This document shows positions 1-26,500 of a DNA stretch of 64,000 bases, piece after piece. The stretch comes from Acridotheres tristis (taxonomy: Eukaryota; Chordata; Aves; Passeriformes; Sturnidae), in NCBI GenBank assembly GCA_037013685.1, contig CM072895.1, forward strand, positions 9,336,463-9,400,462. Direction: 5' to 3'. A model generated the notes under the pieces. The model was given only the letters and a program-made list of their open reading frames with translations. It was not told the DNA's origin and searched no databases. The translations under genes were made by a program, and so were the position numbers. Numbering within the stretch: the first letter of the stretch is position 1; each line of letters begins with the position of its first letter.

Positions 1-271
1 GCCCTAGTTCATTATATATTCAGTGAGCCTAAACTAACTCTTCTGCACATTTATTTTCTCAAGTATAAAAGGATACACATAAGGGAATGTAAGGATATTC
101 TAGCAGTGGTTGATTTTATTGGCAAACAAAGAGAAAGAATAAGTGGAATATCCAAAAGAAGGTGAGAGGAGCAATTTTAGAACTTCAAGACTACTCCAAA
201 AATTCAGTGAAAGTAGAAACTCTCTAAGTACCATCTCTTTCTTTCACTCACTTTTTGTTTTCACTGTTTCA

Positions 272-2451
<2,180 letters not shown>

Positions 2452-2592
2452 GCTGGTCTGGGACACTGCCTCCTCCTGCCTGTTTCTTGCCTGCACCTCT
2501 CACGCCTGAGCCAGGTGGGGAGCTCAGTGCAGGTAAAAATCCTCTCCCTCCTCCTCTGCAGCAGGTGAGTCTGGTGAAGTGGAGCTGACAGC

Positions 2593-2600
2593 AATTTATA
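2593..2600 (-). promoter_or_regulatory. TATA box of the upstream CYP4 gene
   Basis: On the minus strand this reads TATAAATT, 142 bp upstream of the ATG at 2451. Transcription would start near 2565-2570 and give a short 5' UTR of about 115 nt without an intron. The surroundings are not CpG-rich, so this looks like a regulated, tissue-type promoter, unlike that of the second CYP4 gene. The motif is seen directly; its use as a promoter is inferred. Confidence 0.55.
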
Positions 2601-5600
2601 GCTGCTGGAATATCACAGCAAACCCTGCGTCAGCTCAGCCAGTAACCTGTGCTCCCACTTACCCTTTGACCTGCTTTCCACAGCCTATCACTGCAACCTG
2701 GAGAACAAACAGCCTCTGAATAATTCCTGCTTTCTCTGAAGTCCCAGCAGTGCTGTCACACACACACAGTCCTCCATGCCCAGGTGGATGAAGCCAGGGG
2801 AGGGAGGAGGTGAGATGTAGGCAGGCTTGGGCTCTAGCTGAGCTCCATGCTGTCCTCAGAGGGTTCAGGTACAGAAGCTGTTCATTTGCCCATAGGAGGT
2901 GAGGAGCACACAGGCCAGCTCTTCTCAATGAGTGGGCTGCATGGATTCAGCCACCTTCACCTGTAAAAGCGTTGCTCTAGGTGACTGCAGCATCACCCAG
3001 CTCTGCTGGGCTGTAATCCAGACAATGGACATAACTCCAGCAGCACACAAGGGATGGGGCCCTGTTCCCCAAGGGCTCCTTCCACAGACAAGCCAAGAGA
3101 CAAAACTGCTGTCCAGGGGAATTACCATGGCCAGTAGGTGAGACAAAGAGAGGAAAAGCTGCAGAGCAGTGAAGTGAGCTGCAGCAATGTTGAGAGCACA
3201 TGATGGGGAGGTGTGATGGCAAGGCCATGTTCCCTCTACAGGCCTGGTGAACCCTCCTTCCTCTGACCACATGGCATCTCACCTTCTCTAAAAATGCTCT
3301 GCATCTCTGTATTTTCCCCTCTAATGCAGTGCTTGGTTGGGGCCCAGGTAGGACCCTTCTTGCAGTCCCTGTGCAGATCCTGCTGCTTACCTGGGCTCAC
3401 ATCCCATAAGCCCAGAAACCTGGAATGGCAGTGTGGAGTTGGTGGAGAACTGGGGCTGGAAGTCTGACATATGTAGGACTTCCATGAATATTGTAAAAAG
3501 CAGGATCCCCAGATGGGCTGAAATAATGTCCCATTTATGTCTTAGGATATTACGAGGACCAAATATATTATCAGCTGTGGAGACTGATAGTCCAATAGCC
3601 TACAATATAAGGGCTGCTGAACTCTGTGAGTGCTTCTTTTCAATGTAACATATCTCTGAGACAGAGGACTTCTGATGTTTGGGCACTTCCCTTTAGTTTT
3701 TAGTCTAAAATATGCCATGTCTCACATTTTCTGCTTGTAGAGTCACTTTGTTGAAAAAAAACACAGTTTATCTGATGTTCATTGTCATTGCCTTGGAGAA
3801 CATCCCTGGCAGGCACTACACTGAGCAGAGTTACCTTTTCACACACTTGGCCACTTTCATTGAAAATCAGTGTATCGTTTCATACTGAGCCAGCTGGCTC
3901 TGTGTGAAAGTTCAGGGGAGAGATAAATGTTGATCTTTAGGAGGCAGGAAACTGTAATCAGGTTAGGCATTTCTTAGGGAGGGCTTTGGCTGGAGCCAGA
4001 GCATAAGGGACATAAGGGACATGACAAACTCTCTTGTGGAGACCTGCAGAACATTCATAAATATTATGATGCTGTCTAGTTGGATCCCTCACGAGGTCTG
4101 CACAAAGAAAAGAGAGAGGTCTGATGTTTAAGCCTTTGTTTAGTGCCAGTGGAGCTGTTTGGAATATCCTGTGGTACCTACATCATTACCAGACTGACCA
4201 ATCTGCATTTAGCTGGCATCTTTCAGCAATCCCCTACAAAATAACCCATAAATACCACCAAACCCACAGGTGGAGGGGCCAGGCCAATGGATGGCGTTTC
4301 TGGTGCAGCTGCAGATGAAACTTTTATAACAACACAGAAATTTTCAGTGGTGACAAAGTCCCTGGAGAGTGGGTCAATGAACAGGGACAATTTTTACCAA
4401 ACTGACTTCCTTATAGTTGTAAAATAACCAGTAACCACTGTTGAGTGTGAAGCCAAGAAATATGTGTTGTCTTGAAGGTCAAGTCTGATATGGAGGGAAC
4501 TTAGGGGACAGAGTGGCTTAATCCATATTTGTGGGGATTTGGAGCAAGAATCTGATTTTGAGTGATAGCAAAACTGGGTGCTTAATCCAGCCTCCAGCCT
4601 CTGCATTCTATATTTCGCTGGTGGAGGGGAAAGAAAAAACTTTCTCATGTATTTTAGAGGTTTCACAGCAAGAGAAGCCATGAACACTCAGCCTGGGGAA
4701 GAAAACTCAGGGGGTTTTGCAGGGGGAGAAACTATGAAAGTTCAAAAGGCAAAGTGAAGTTGCTGCAGAGCTGAAAGGGGAGAGATGTGAAAAGGGACAG
4801 TATTGGTTTGATGACTGCAAGGGCTGGGGACAAGGCCAGAACAATCTGTTAGCACCAGAAAAATCTACAGCCCTGGTGATAGAGGACTCCAGAAGAAGAT
4901 CTCAGCATGGAAAAGCAGGACAAGGGTCTCTGACAGCCAGGTGAAATTTAAGTGGCAAATTGGTACTTTGCCCCAGAGCATGACCTTGCAGCAGCTGTTC
5001 TCCCTGGTTGTGCCTGTGTTTATTCAGATAGGAAGAAGAGTCCAGGTCCATCTGTCCCTGTGTGTTCCTGCAGCACTTGATGATGACAGATGAAATGCAG
5101 CAGTAATGCCAAAAAAAAAATAATAACATTTCAAACTTCCAAACACATGATAGATGAGAAAATCATGGCAAGAGCTGAGCAAGTGTTGCAGAGTAATGCA
5201 AGCTGCCTGGGTCCCATCTGACCACACATGTCTTGAGGATGAATGTATATCTGGAATCATTTAATACAGCTGTCTTACAAATATGTTGCAATATTTGTTA
5301 AATTCACAGGCTGCTTCCAGTGTAAAATCCCAGTGGAGTTTAGATGGAAACTGCTGGTGCCATCTGATAGTAAATTTGCCTGGGGAGCGGCGTGGGTCCT
5401 GTGCAGGGACTGCATTTCTGGTGCTGTGAGCCAGCTGCTCTCCCTGCTGGTGCTGCTGCTTCCAACATGCCTGGCAGCATCCAAAAAAGTGCCACCACTG
5501 AACTGAGATATACAGACACCCTTCATGTGACTCGAATGTGGCTGCACAGTGCTGGTGACAATCTGGGGAAAGGAATAACTGCGGGAGTAGGTGGCATCTT

Positions 5601-6077
5601 TGCCCTCCTGCTGTCAAAAAACCAAGCTGCAATGAGGAAAATCTAAGATGTTTTTAACTGAAACAAAGACTTACCTTTGTTACACCTTGCACAGCCACTC
5701 ACATGAGTACCTGTCAAAAGAGTTATCTGAAGGTCTGAATCACACAGTCCAAGGTCAGCCCATCATCATCTTTGCACTTACCCTTTCTGCAGAAAGTAGG
5801 GAAGGATTAAAGAATGAGGTAAGTTCTCTGCAGCAGATCCTTGACTGTCTTTATTGCAGTGAGCAATACACTCCATGTGACCTGGTCTTTTTATTATTAC
5901 CATGTTTTTAATACCTAGGAGGGGAAAGGTAAGTGTAGGGAATTGATCTCAGGAATCACATTCTGGAAAGATTTGGCTCACTGTGGCACTGGGGCACAGT
6001 AGCTCCAGAACCCTGCTGCAGCTTCAGCCCTGCTCTCCTGTTCAGAAGCAGGGCAGCCATGGAAGATCTGTGATGCA

Positions 6078-6193
6078 GGACATGAGATGATGCAGGATAT
6101 GGGATGATGCAGGATATGAGATGTGGGATGTGAGATGTGGGATGTGGGATGTGGGATGTGGGATGTGGGATGTGGGATGTGGGATGTGGGATG
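6078..6193. repeat. Heptamer minisatellite (GATGTGG)n
   Basis: About ten copies of a 7-bp unit GATGTGG run from roughly 6120 to 6193, two with GATGTGA variants. They are preceded by two to three copies of a related longer unit, GATGATGCAGGATATG, from 6078. Because 7 is not a multiple of 3, translation of either strand gives a 7-residue periodic peptide. That is an artefact and not a gene. Confidence 0.9.
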
Positions 6194-7936
6194 GAGGCTG
6201 GCTGGCCTGGCATGGAGGGCTGGCCTGGCATGCAGTGCTGACCTATGTGGCTCAGGGAAATTGTGAGCTGGGCTGCCATGTGTGGTGTTATTTAGCAGAG
6301 TGTCTCCAGTTCATAGCCTCAGGGGGATAATAGCACCAAGGAGAGATTTGTGAGCAGATTTTATGCTGGGTTTGGGTGGCTGCAGGGGAATCCAGGCTCT
6401 GCTCCCTTCTCATGTAAAGAAGCCACAAGCATAACTCTGAGAGGATAGTGGGAATGCTGCAGAACATCTTCCCTTTTCCTCTTCAGATATGAAGAGGCAT
6501 AGGGAATCCTAAAAGTCACAAGGGAGGCAATGACTGGACAGGATGAAGACAGGAGCAGTTAGGGTTTTCCATCCCAGGGCCAGGAGCATTCATGTGTTGG
6601 ATGGTCCAGTTGGGACAGCAGCACTGCAGCTTTTCCTGTACCCTCAATTCAGTCCACTCACAAAAACCAAACCAAACCTGCTCCAGCCTTCTACCACATT
6701 TATTACCTCCTCTGGACTTCTGGAGCATTTGGTAAAACAGGTCACCAGCTTTTAAAACCTCTGCACATTCCCCAAATAACCCATGCCAAGGCTTTAGAAA
6801 TCTTGGGAAGTGCTTGATGTTGTGCAATCTGTATCTACCCAAATGCAATTTAGCAGCTGCCATTTATTTACATGAGGACTGGTATATCAAGTTCCCCTTA
6901 TGTGATCCCCTTTAACCTACTTTTTTCAGTGGGTACAACATGGTTTCAGCCTTTGCTCTTGCTCATTAAATGCTCATGCTTTAATCTTCCACATTGGAAT
7001 GCCAAGTTTCATCCACTCCTCTTTAGATGGCATTTTTTTCAAATCTTGTCTTTATAAGAAAATTGCATCCAATAGAGAGATGTATGTAATTTACTTCTGG
7101 TAACTTCAGTTATTTTGATAAAAAATTTTCTCATTTTGCACTTTAGGATATGTAAGCTTGGAGTAGATGCTGTTGCTTTTATACTTAAATCTCCAAACAG
7201 GGTTGAAGGACGCTGTCTCATTTCAACTGCTGAAAAAAATACAAGTGAAAATTTTTTGAGAAATATTTGTGTTTATACATCCAAGTATGATGTTTGCTTT
7301 GATTGCAACAGCAGGATATTATTGATTCATATTACCTTTTCTATCTGTCCAGGTACAAAACATCCACTGGAGAGATTGCTGCCTGTCAGTCATTTTTTCT
7401 CTTGGTTTTGTGCAATGCCAGTGCCTGCTCTTGTGCTCATGGACTCGCATACCATTCACTGCAGCAGTTTTTCAATTTATCAAGATAATTTTGTATCCTG
7501 ACATGGCCCTCCAAAGAGCTTGTCGTGTCTCATAGTTTCATAACTTTTGACATTTTGATAAGCATACTCTGTCTCTCTCCACTGTATAATTCTGATTTCA
7601 GCTCGAGAGCTGCACCTCGTGTCTGAAGAGGGGACAGGCAGCTGGAGCAAGTGGATTTTCTCCTGTCCCAGCCCATCCCTGCAAACCAGATTCTGCAGGT
7701 GAAGGCTGTATGTCTAACTGCACAGCAGCCTTCTCACAATCCTGGAACCACAGCTGACATCACTGTGATGATAATTGCAGCAGCAGCTTTTGGCATTTCA
7801 CAGTTTGATGTGTGATATTCTATCCCAGTAATGATTCCTGCAGAGGCAGAGGACAGCTCACTGGTGTCCTCCAGTGTACCCACTCTCATAATTTTATCAG
7901 TTTAAGAAAATAAAATAATACTAAAAAAAGAGGGGA

Positions 7937-7947
7937 CCCCCCCCCCC
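7937..7947. repeat. Poly-C run
   Basis: Eleven consecutive C on the plus strand, following an A-rich stretch. It is simple sequence, likely length-variable and prone to sequencing error. Confidence 0.8.
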
Positions 7948-8188
7948 ACCAGACATAGCTAACTATCAGAACTTTGATTGATGATTGATTATTGGATCCC
8001 TTTTAAAGAGTTGCCCATGGAAGGAGATGCTGTGTTGGCTGGACACACACAGACATTTTCCTGGCCTGTCCACATGGGCTTCCTCTCCATCTTCCATTTC
8101 TAAAAGGGTTTTACACTGCATTTGTGATGAAGCAGGCAAGCACCAGCAATATAACAGCACCAGCTGCTCTTGCAGGAAAAATCATTGG

Positions 8189-8194
8189 TTTATT
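8189..8194 (-). terminator. Polyadenylation signal of the complete CYP4 gene
   Basis: TTTATT on the plus strand is AATAAA on the minus strand, 559 nt past the stop codon at 8753. It gives a 3' UTR of about 580 nt, ending near 8170. The hexamer is seen; its use is inferred from position. Confidence 0.55.
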
Positions 8195-8752
8195 AAGATA
8201 AAAATTACAGAATATTTTGCAGTTTGGGCACAATTTCAGAGCCCAAACTGGAATCAGTGCTTTCAACAAAACAGAGACTGACTGAGAGTGAGAAGCGAGA
8301 CAGAGGTCTGTCACAGGCTGTCCCCACTGCAGGAGAGGAGGGCTGACCTCTAGGCACTGAGGAAGGTGCTGATGAGGGAGCAGGGCTGGAAATGGTCATG
8401 GATTTGGCCAGGGCACGAGTGTGAAGGCAGGATTTGGTAAGAAGGAAGCTGGTGGGACCTGCAGATGTTCCCAGACCAGGCCAGGCCAGGCCTTATGGCA
8501 GTGCAAGGGGACAGACAGCTGGCCATGCCTGGCTGCTCTCAGATCAGTGCCCTGGAGCAGATGGCAATGGGTCTGTGCAATGTCATCCCGGCCACCTGGA
8601 CCTAGCCTAAAAAGGGCTTTCAGCTGGTGGATGAAGCACAGCAATCAGGAATCCTCATCCCCAAATCCTGCCCTGCACTTCTGCCCCAGAGAAACATTGC
8701 CCCGTCATCTGCTTGGTCCCTCCCTCTGGTGAAGGCAGGATGTTCTCCAGCA

Positions 8753-19478
<10,726 letters not shown>

Positions 19479-19612
19479 GGTCCCGGTGAGAGCCGCCGGC
19501 GGCTGTCCCCGGTGTCCCGCAGCGCCCCGGCAGCACCGGCCACGGCAGCCAATGCGGGGCGGAGAGGCAGGTCCAGAGTCCGAGCGGCTGCCAAATCACG
19601 GCAGCGCTTGTT

Positions 19613-19647
19613 GGGAGGGGAGGGAAGGGAAAGGAAAGGAAGGGGAG
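19613..19647. repeat. Purine tract (GGGAA/GGAAA)n in the divergent promoter
   Basis: An all-purine plus-strand run with GGAAA-like units, 135-170 bp upstream of the CYP4 ATG at 19478. It could offer ETS-type GGAA cores. It is short and imperfect. Confidence 0.6.
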
Positions 19648-20334
19648 CATCCCGCGGGAATGCATCCCAGCTCCGCTGGCCGCCGCACCGGCTGGGAGCT
19701 GCTGCCCACCCCGAGTCCCCGGCATCGACACCGGCTGGCTCCGCGCCCGGACCTCAGGCTGAAGAGAGAGGGAAAAGCCGTACCCTGAGATTCCGCCTCC
19801 CGAGGTCTTCATCATACACTCCTGCCTCACGAGGTTTCACCGACATCTCCACCCATTCCCATCCCGCATCCCGGCTGTCAGCTCCCGCTCTCCTTCCCTG
19901 TCTCCCTCCCCGCTGCCGGCACTGTGAGCCGCATCCCAGCTCCGGCCGGAACAGCATCTCCCGGCAGCGAGCGCGGGGAACCCGCACCGCGCCGGGCTGG
20001 CGATGCCGTGCATCAGCCCAGGGCCGGGTACCGTGGCAGCTTTGGCACGGCTTTGGCACGGTTTGGTGGCAGGTAGAGGGTAGGCAGCTGCCAGGCAACA
20101 CCGCTTCCTTGCCACAGCTATCTCTGCGAGCAGCAGCCCCTGCCGAGCCTGGAGGGCGAGGGGTCGGAGCGGAGCCGCGGCGGGCGGCACCAACCGGGCC
20201 GTGCCCCTTCCCCGCTCGTCCCTCCCGCCAGGGGCGGGACTCGAACCCTCGGCGCTGCCCTCGCGGGGCGGTCCCGCGGCGGCCAGTGGGAGCGCGGCTT
20301 GCTGGCAGGCGGGCGCGGCGCGGCCCGAGCGGCC

Positions 20335-20430
20335 ATGGCGCGGGCGGGGCGGGCGGCGGCCGCAGGGCCGGGCGAGCCGCCGCGGGGCCGGCGGGGGAGC
20401 AACAGCCGCGGCCCCGCGGAGCGCCTGTAG
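20335..20430 (+). promoter_or_regulatory. Upstream ORF in the EFCAB14 5' leader
   Basis: An ATG in a strong initiation context (GCCATGG) opens a 31-codon frame ending in TAG at 20428-20430. This is 117 bp before the EFCAB14 start at 20548. The encoded peptide is Arg/Gly/Ala-rich, as any CpG-island frame would be, and matches no family I know. If the transcription start lies upstream of 20335, this uORF would lower EFCAB14 translation. The transcription start is not visible, so this is conditional. Confidence 0.4.
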
Positions 20431-20547
20431 CCGCCGCCGGGCCGCAGGCTGGCGAGCCGAAGCGCGCTGGCGGTGGCGGCGGCCGAGGAGAAGGAGGAGG
20501 AGGCAGGCGGGAGCCAGCCGCCGGCCGCGCCGCCGCCCCACAAGAGG

Positions 20548-23500
20548 ATGAAGAAGCGGAAGGAGCTGAACGCCCTCATCGGCCTGGCCGCCGACGGCCG
20601 CAGGAAGAAACCCACCAAGAAGGGCTCGGGCCACCGGCTGCTGCGCACCGAGCCGCCTGCCTCCGACTCCGAGTCCAGCTCCGACGAGGACGAGTTCGCG
20701 GGGACGCGGGGCCGCTGCGGAAAGTGAGTCCCGGGAGCTGCGCGGGGTCCCGCTCGGACGGGTCCCGCTCGGACGGGTCCTGCCCCGTGGCTGCGCTGCC
20801 TTCGGCGGGTCGGGCTCGCAGCTGCGGGATAAGGGCGGTGTGTGAGGCTGGGGACTGCCACAGGACACCCGGAGCTGCACTGAGTGTGTCCCACCTCGCA
20901 TGTCGCCTGTCTGGGGATAGAAGTATCATCGAGTTGCAGAATGGCTTGGGTTGGACGGGACCTTAAATATCATCTAGTTCCAACTCCCAGGCACAGCTGC
21001 CACTGGACCGTGCCCTGGCTTTCTTTATTTTTTTTCTGTTTTGTGCTCACCGCAGCACAAGTCTTTGTGGACTAAACCTTGGGGGCAGCTCCTGGAGATG
21101 CTGGGCGCAGTTGCCCGTGTGTGTGTGCTCAGCGTGGCACTGTCCTGCGAGCTGGCGCAGTGCTGCTTTTCTCAGGGACGTGCTGTGCTTTTGCCAGTAA
21201 ATAAGCTTTTCAGTTAAGTAACAGCATTAATAATGGGCCTCTGTGCATACCTGAAAATAGGCATGTCTCAGGGAAACCTGGGCTTTCACAATTTGGAATG
21301 CTCTAGAAGTACGTGTCGTAACATTATGGTAATACCTTGTCTTGAAGCGTGTTTTTCAAGCTATCAAGGAGATGTGCCTGACATAAGTTTATGTCAGCAG
21401 AGCAGGATATTTTAGTGAAGGAAACCTGACAGCTGCTTTTAAATATGCTACGTGTGCCTACTGAGGATAAATTGAATTGAGAGTAACAGCCCTGACCTGA
21501 CTTTATAGCGTTCTTTATTCCTGAAAATGCTCTTTGTTAGCCCTTGTCAGTCAAAATGTGTGCTGTTACAACGCTGTCCCTTCCTTTGCTAGAACAGCAT
21601 TTAAAATAACACTTTTCTAGGCACTGCTGTGTATTCACAAGCTGTTACTTTGTTTTCTGCAGGGGAGACTACCTGCGGTGCTGTAGGTTCTGTTACCCTT
21701 TATGTGCGTTCGTCATTCTTGCTGCTTGTGTGGTGGCGTGTGTTGGCTTAGTCTGGATGCAGGTGGCTCTCAAGGAGGATTTGGATGCAATAAAGGAGAA
21801 GTTTCGAACTAGTAAGTATGAATATAACTACTATTTCACATTTTCTTTGGTCAGTATGAAGAGTTTTAGTTGCTTGCCTGCTTAGTCAAAGTCTGAAAAT
21901 ACTGAGTAGACAAATAACATTTGAATTGAGGAGTCCTCTGAGCCAAGAACACAGAGACTTGGCGAGTCTAAGGTGAATGTTATAAATTCTTGCCTGCTCT
22001 GTATCTCCTGAGGAGCAGGGACACTGGACTGGGTGGGCCTGTAGTTGCTTGTATATACATTTCTAAGATTCCTGACTTTGGTCTTCAGAGTGCTCTCTTC
22101 TAAAGAATGACCCTATTTTAAAAGTTCTAATCAGACTTGTCAAAGCAGTCTAGGGAATTCTGGAAAAAAATCAAGAAAAATTATGTTCTTTTCTTGAACT
22201 CTTTTAAAACATCTGATACTTGCTATGGAATGACTGCAATTAGAATGTTGCTTCAGTACTGTATTTTCTCTGTATCCTCTGAATATTTATCTTGCTTGCA
22301 CTGACCTTTTCTTGTTCAACTTTTACGTTGGGTTACATGTGGTGTAGAGTTAATATGTTTAATAGGTCGAGTTGTGGAGTTAAGATGAAGTGTTTTGCTT
22401 GTAAAGCTCAGGTTTTCTCCATCCATCTCAAGATTCCCATGCCAAGATTTTCAATATAATAACTTCTGTTGGCTGAGGTATAACAAATTATGATGTGTGC
22501 ATGCAAGGTATGTTCTTGGCTTTCTGTACCTCACCTCTGGGCCATAAGATGTGTTTTGGTACTTTATGTTAGTACTGTTTAAAATCCTCTGTAGATTGAA
22601 AAAGATAAGCGAGGTGTTGTCTTGCTTGTGGTTAAAGAGGCATTGAGGAAGTGTGTGTAGAAATTCTTTGCTGTTGGTGTGTAGGTGTTCCTGTTCTGCC
22701 AAGGTGGAACAGACTGGCTGGGTGTGAGAGAATTGCTGATAGATTTGTTTTTGTATTAGCTGATACTAAACTCTGCAAGTTAGCTGTAGTTGCTGTCTAC
22801 CAGTTCTGGAGGATGCCTTCAGTTTCAGATGCTGCTTTGTGGCTGTGAGTGTTCCCAGCAGTTCTGCAGTGGCTGTTTCTGTGTTCTGGGTCAACAACTG
22901 CTGCCCTTTGTGGATTGCTTCCCTTTAAGGGTGTGCTGGTAAAACTTTTGCACGAGAACAGCATTTGTTGGCTTTGGTGTAGCTAAGTTTCATCATTCCT
23001 GTTCAACACAGACCTCTTTGTTAAAGCAGATGTTCTCCCTGAGTGTGTTCTCCCTGTCTGGCAGTTACAGATGGGTTTGTTTTCTTCTTAACAGCTCTAA
23101 TAGAAAAGCTGTGCATTTAATGCTTTGCATGGCGGTAAACGTGTCAGATTTCCTTGCCATCATAATATCATGCCTAGGAGTTGGATGAGAGCCTCGTAAT
23201 GAGGCACAGTATTTAAATACAACAACAAAAAAAAGCAGGCAGCAAGAACAACCTATTTTCCAAAGGTAACGTTTTGCCTTGGTGAAATGTGTGGGTGAAC
23301 AGAGAAACAAAGGCAGGTGACCCATCTGTCATACAGCAAGTTTGGAAAAGGAACCTTTCTTTCAGTCTTCATCCAAACTTTTTTCCCCGTAAGATGTTTG
23401 TGTCAGTATTTGATATGTTCTGCCATTCTTTGCACAAAGTGAGCGTGGGATTAGTGCTTTTTATAAACAAGACATCTTTGCATCAAGGATGTTTGGAATA

Positions 23501-26500
23501 GGAGGAAGACATACAGTTTTTTCCCTTCAGTTGTCAGCAGTGATGCTAAGAACACATGTGGCATTTAATCTTCCTAGTGCTGCAAAAAACTCTTCAGGTG
23601 GAGTCCTACTGAAAACAATGAGAGTGGCAAAATGGAAAATAATTTGCTTACAAGAGCTTATGAAAACATGAGATTTAGTGTGAGCTGCTTGTGTCAAATG
23701 CACAAATTAGTTCTCAGTCTCTTTTGGCTAAAATGCACCTTTCCAGAAGTGTTGTTTGGACCTTGGGTGATCCAGTGCAGATTTCTTTGCACCTAGAAAG
23801 TATTTCTAGAACTTGCTTAAAGAGAAGTGAGATGGGTTTCTGAATATGCACATCTTTCCAGTTTTGTGTGTTTGGGCGTCCACTCCTCAGGCTTCTCCTT
23901 TTGACTGGATGGGTCACACATGGAAATTTGTTCTGGGATCTGCCAGCTACACGTCCCACAGGTCCCACTGCCCTTGGCAGTCTGGTCTGAGCAATGGCTG
24001 TTTGTTGTGGAGCTTTCCAGTGCTGCCTTACAGGGTGGACATGCAGATTTTGGAGAACTCTGTCATCTTCATCTCAAAACCTTTGCTTATTTGTTTCTCA
24101 GACCTAGGGATTTAGGATTGCCTCACAGTGCAGCTAAATAGCTTAGTCACTGCAGATCTGGAAGAGCTGCATTTCTGAGGCTCACTGGAATTGCTTTGAG
24201 CTGCATGTTTCCCCCTTCCTGTAATATTAATTACTGTAATAACTGACTTAACTTCCAAGGACCTTGTTTACCAACAGGCATTAGTGTATAAGCTTATACA
24301 TTATTTTTTCAGTTGTCTTTCTGTCACACAGAGCAACTAATTATATTAATCTCCTTGGAATTCACTTCATCGTCAACAGTCCCTCTGCAGGATTGAAAAG
24401 GCCACTGAGGTTCATTTCACCTGCTTCCTTTGCCCTGGGACTGTTGGCAACTCTTATTCACAGGCCCATTACTATTTCATGTTCCCCTGTGGAGGCAATG
24501 CAAAATAACTGCACTAAATAAAGACCTACCGAGGTTTGCCAGAATGACAGGACTATGCAAAGTGTTAAATTTAGTACAGTCTCTCTGGGTTCTCTCTGCA
24601 GATATTGGTACTCTTAAAACAAAAAAGAGCTGTCATTCTGAACAAACACTGAATCCAGACTGGCAATAAACCTGTATGTAGAAACTGTTACTGCCTTCTT
24701 TCACTGTTGTAGATGTTGCTGTTTGTAATTTGTTTTATGCCTTTTAGTGTTGTTTACTTGGATTTTTGTTTTGATTTGCTTTTAATTATTTTTTCATTCT
24801 TTTAGTGGAATCTAATCAAAAGACATCATTCCAAGAAATTCCTAAACTGAATGAAGATTTGGTGCAGAACCAAAAGCAGCTAGAACAAATTGAAACTGGA
24901 GAACTGGGGCTGAGTAAAATTTGGATAAATATCACAGAGATCAACAAACAGGTGAGAGGGGATCAGTCCTTGGTTTTGAAAAATAATAAAATATTCAATT
25001 CCATTCTTTTTAATGGAAATTAATTTTATCTAAGGACTTCTGTGACCATATACATCACAGCTTTTATTTTTAAAGTTCAAATAGAGTTTAAACCTCATTA
25101 TAAACAAGCAAAAAACAGCTTTAGCATCCAGCTGGGCTGGAGACTGATCACAAGAGGAGAAATTGCATAACTGATGGAGGGAGTTCAGGCAGAATTTAAA
25201 GGAACCTGAGAACTGTGCAGTTCTTAATTTTCCTGCCAAATAGTTGTGATGTTTATGATGAGAGATTTGACATTTCAAATTTCTGAGAGCGTTTTATAAA
25301 TGTAGAAAAGAGTTACTGACTCAGAGCAAGCTCCTGCTGCTACAAACTAAGGCCTGGTGTCCTGTGAATATAAAACCTGCTAACACACACTCAGCCTCTG
25401 AGCTGGTGTAAATCTTGGCACTGTTGATGGGGCTAGAACTAAGCCACTTACCAGAGAGCTCTTTGCTCACACTTCAAATGAAGCATCCAGCAAGGCTTTT
25501 ACTGAAATTTCAGCCCTGTAGGGTAAAAGTTCAGAGCTGCTCACAGTGAATGGTATCGAGAGGTGTGTGTGTGGGGAACTCTTCTTGACCCAAGTGCTCT
25601 GGATTAATTTGTTAGAGAGCTGAGGTGCCTGCTTAGATTGATTTTTCTTCAGTCCTATGTGGTGATTAAGTGCTTATTGGGGCACATCTGAAAATTCGAT
25701 TTGCTTTCTTTAGCATCTCACTGTTTTAGCCACAGTTATTCAGGCTCTTCATGAGACTTTTAAAATGCTCCTAGCTGCACCTGGCTGTTAAAGATACTTG
25801 CACGTGGTTCTTGCAGGCCCTCAGGTTACTTCAGGGTCTGGTTACAGTCTGAACCAGATCTTCTGGGGATCAGAATTTTCTTGCTGGTTATTTTATCTGT
25901 GAAATGTTGGGATGTGCTGCTGGGAATAATCTGAGCCAGTGTTCACAGCTGTGTGCTGGAGTCTGCATGCCAGCTGATTAACACTGACCTAATGTAAAAT
26001 TAGGATCTTTTCCTCGACTTGCAAAGCAACTTTGTTTTTTAACCAGAAGAAAGTGAATTTTAGTCTCTGCTCCACTTGTGTAGCAGAGGGTTGGGTGATA
26101 GGTGCAACTTCTTTGGCCATCACTCAGCTGGAGAGGTTGCATGGCTTTGCTGAGTTTGGCCAGGCAGGTTTTGTTGCTCAATAAAAAAGCGGGTGGTGGT
26201 TTCCTCCACATGAAAACTTCTCGCACAATTTTTGAAGTCTTTCTTGGGCAACAGCCTCCTTCTAAGAGGATGAATGTAAAACTGGCAGAGGGTACCTTAC
26301 TGAAAAGAAGGGTTTTCTGTAGCTTTCATTCAGTTTTAAAAAATAGTTAAATAAAAACTCACTCTTTTGCAAGAAGCAGGATATTTTAAATGAAGCTTAG
26401 GCAGGACTTCTAACCTAGAGACACTAATGGTTTCTGTGTGTACATGTATGATTTTGTATTGCTTTATGTTTTAATTTTACAGTATTGGGGGGGTCAGAAT

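Larger units (their letters stand above)
2602..8160. other. Intergenic region between the two CYP4 genes
   Basis: I see no exon with family similarity here on either strand, and no relic CYP4 exons. The open frames are short, lack homology and have no splice context. It holds a heptamer minisatellite (6078-6193), an 11-base C run (7937-7947) and a small direct duplication, CATAAGGGA twice, near 4000-4020. Confidence 0.6.

Noticed and set aside
6078..6193. CRISPR-like array
   Set aside because: Units are 7 bp, contiguous and without spacers, in a vertebrate genome.
5956..6330. Periodic peptides on both strands
   Set aside because: They come from the heptamer minisatellite; there is no coding context.
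2602..8160. Possible CYP4 pseudogene exons between the two genes
   Set aside because: I looked for heme-loop, I-helix and K-helix motifs on the minus strand and found none.
20225..20250. tRNA T-arm-like sequence (minus strand GGTTCGAGTCC)
   Set aside because: The stem is mispaired and no acceptor, D or anticodon arms are found around it.
20473..20547. N-terminal extension of EFCAB14
   Set aside because: The upstream in-frame codon at 20473 is GTG, not ATG. The first in-frame ATG at 20548 matches the known protein start.
19837..20901. Long minus-strand frames (354 and 258 codons) opposite EFCAB14 exon 1
   Set aside because: Low-complexity Arg/Pro/Ala products of CpG-island sequence, with no family similarity.
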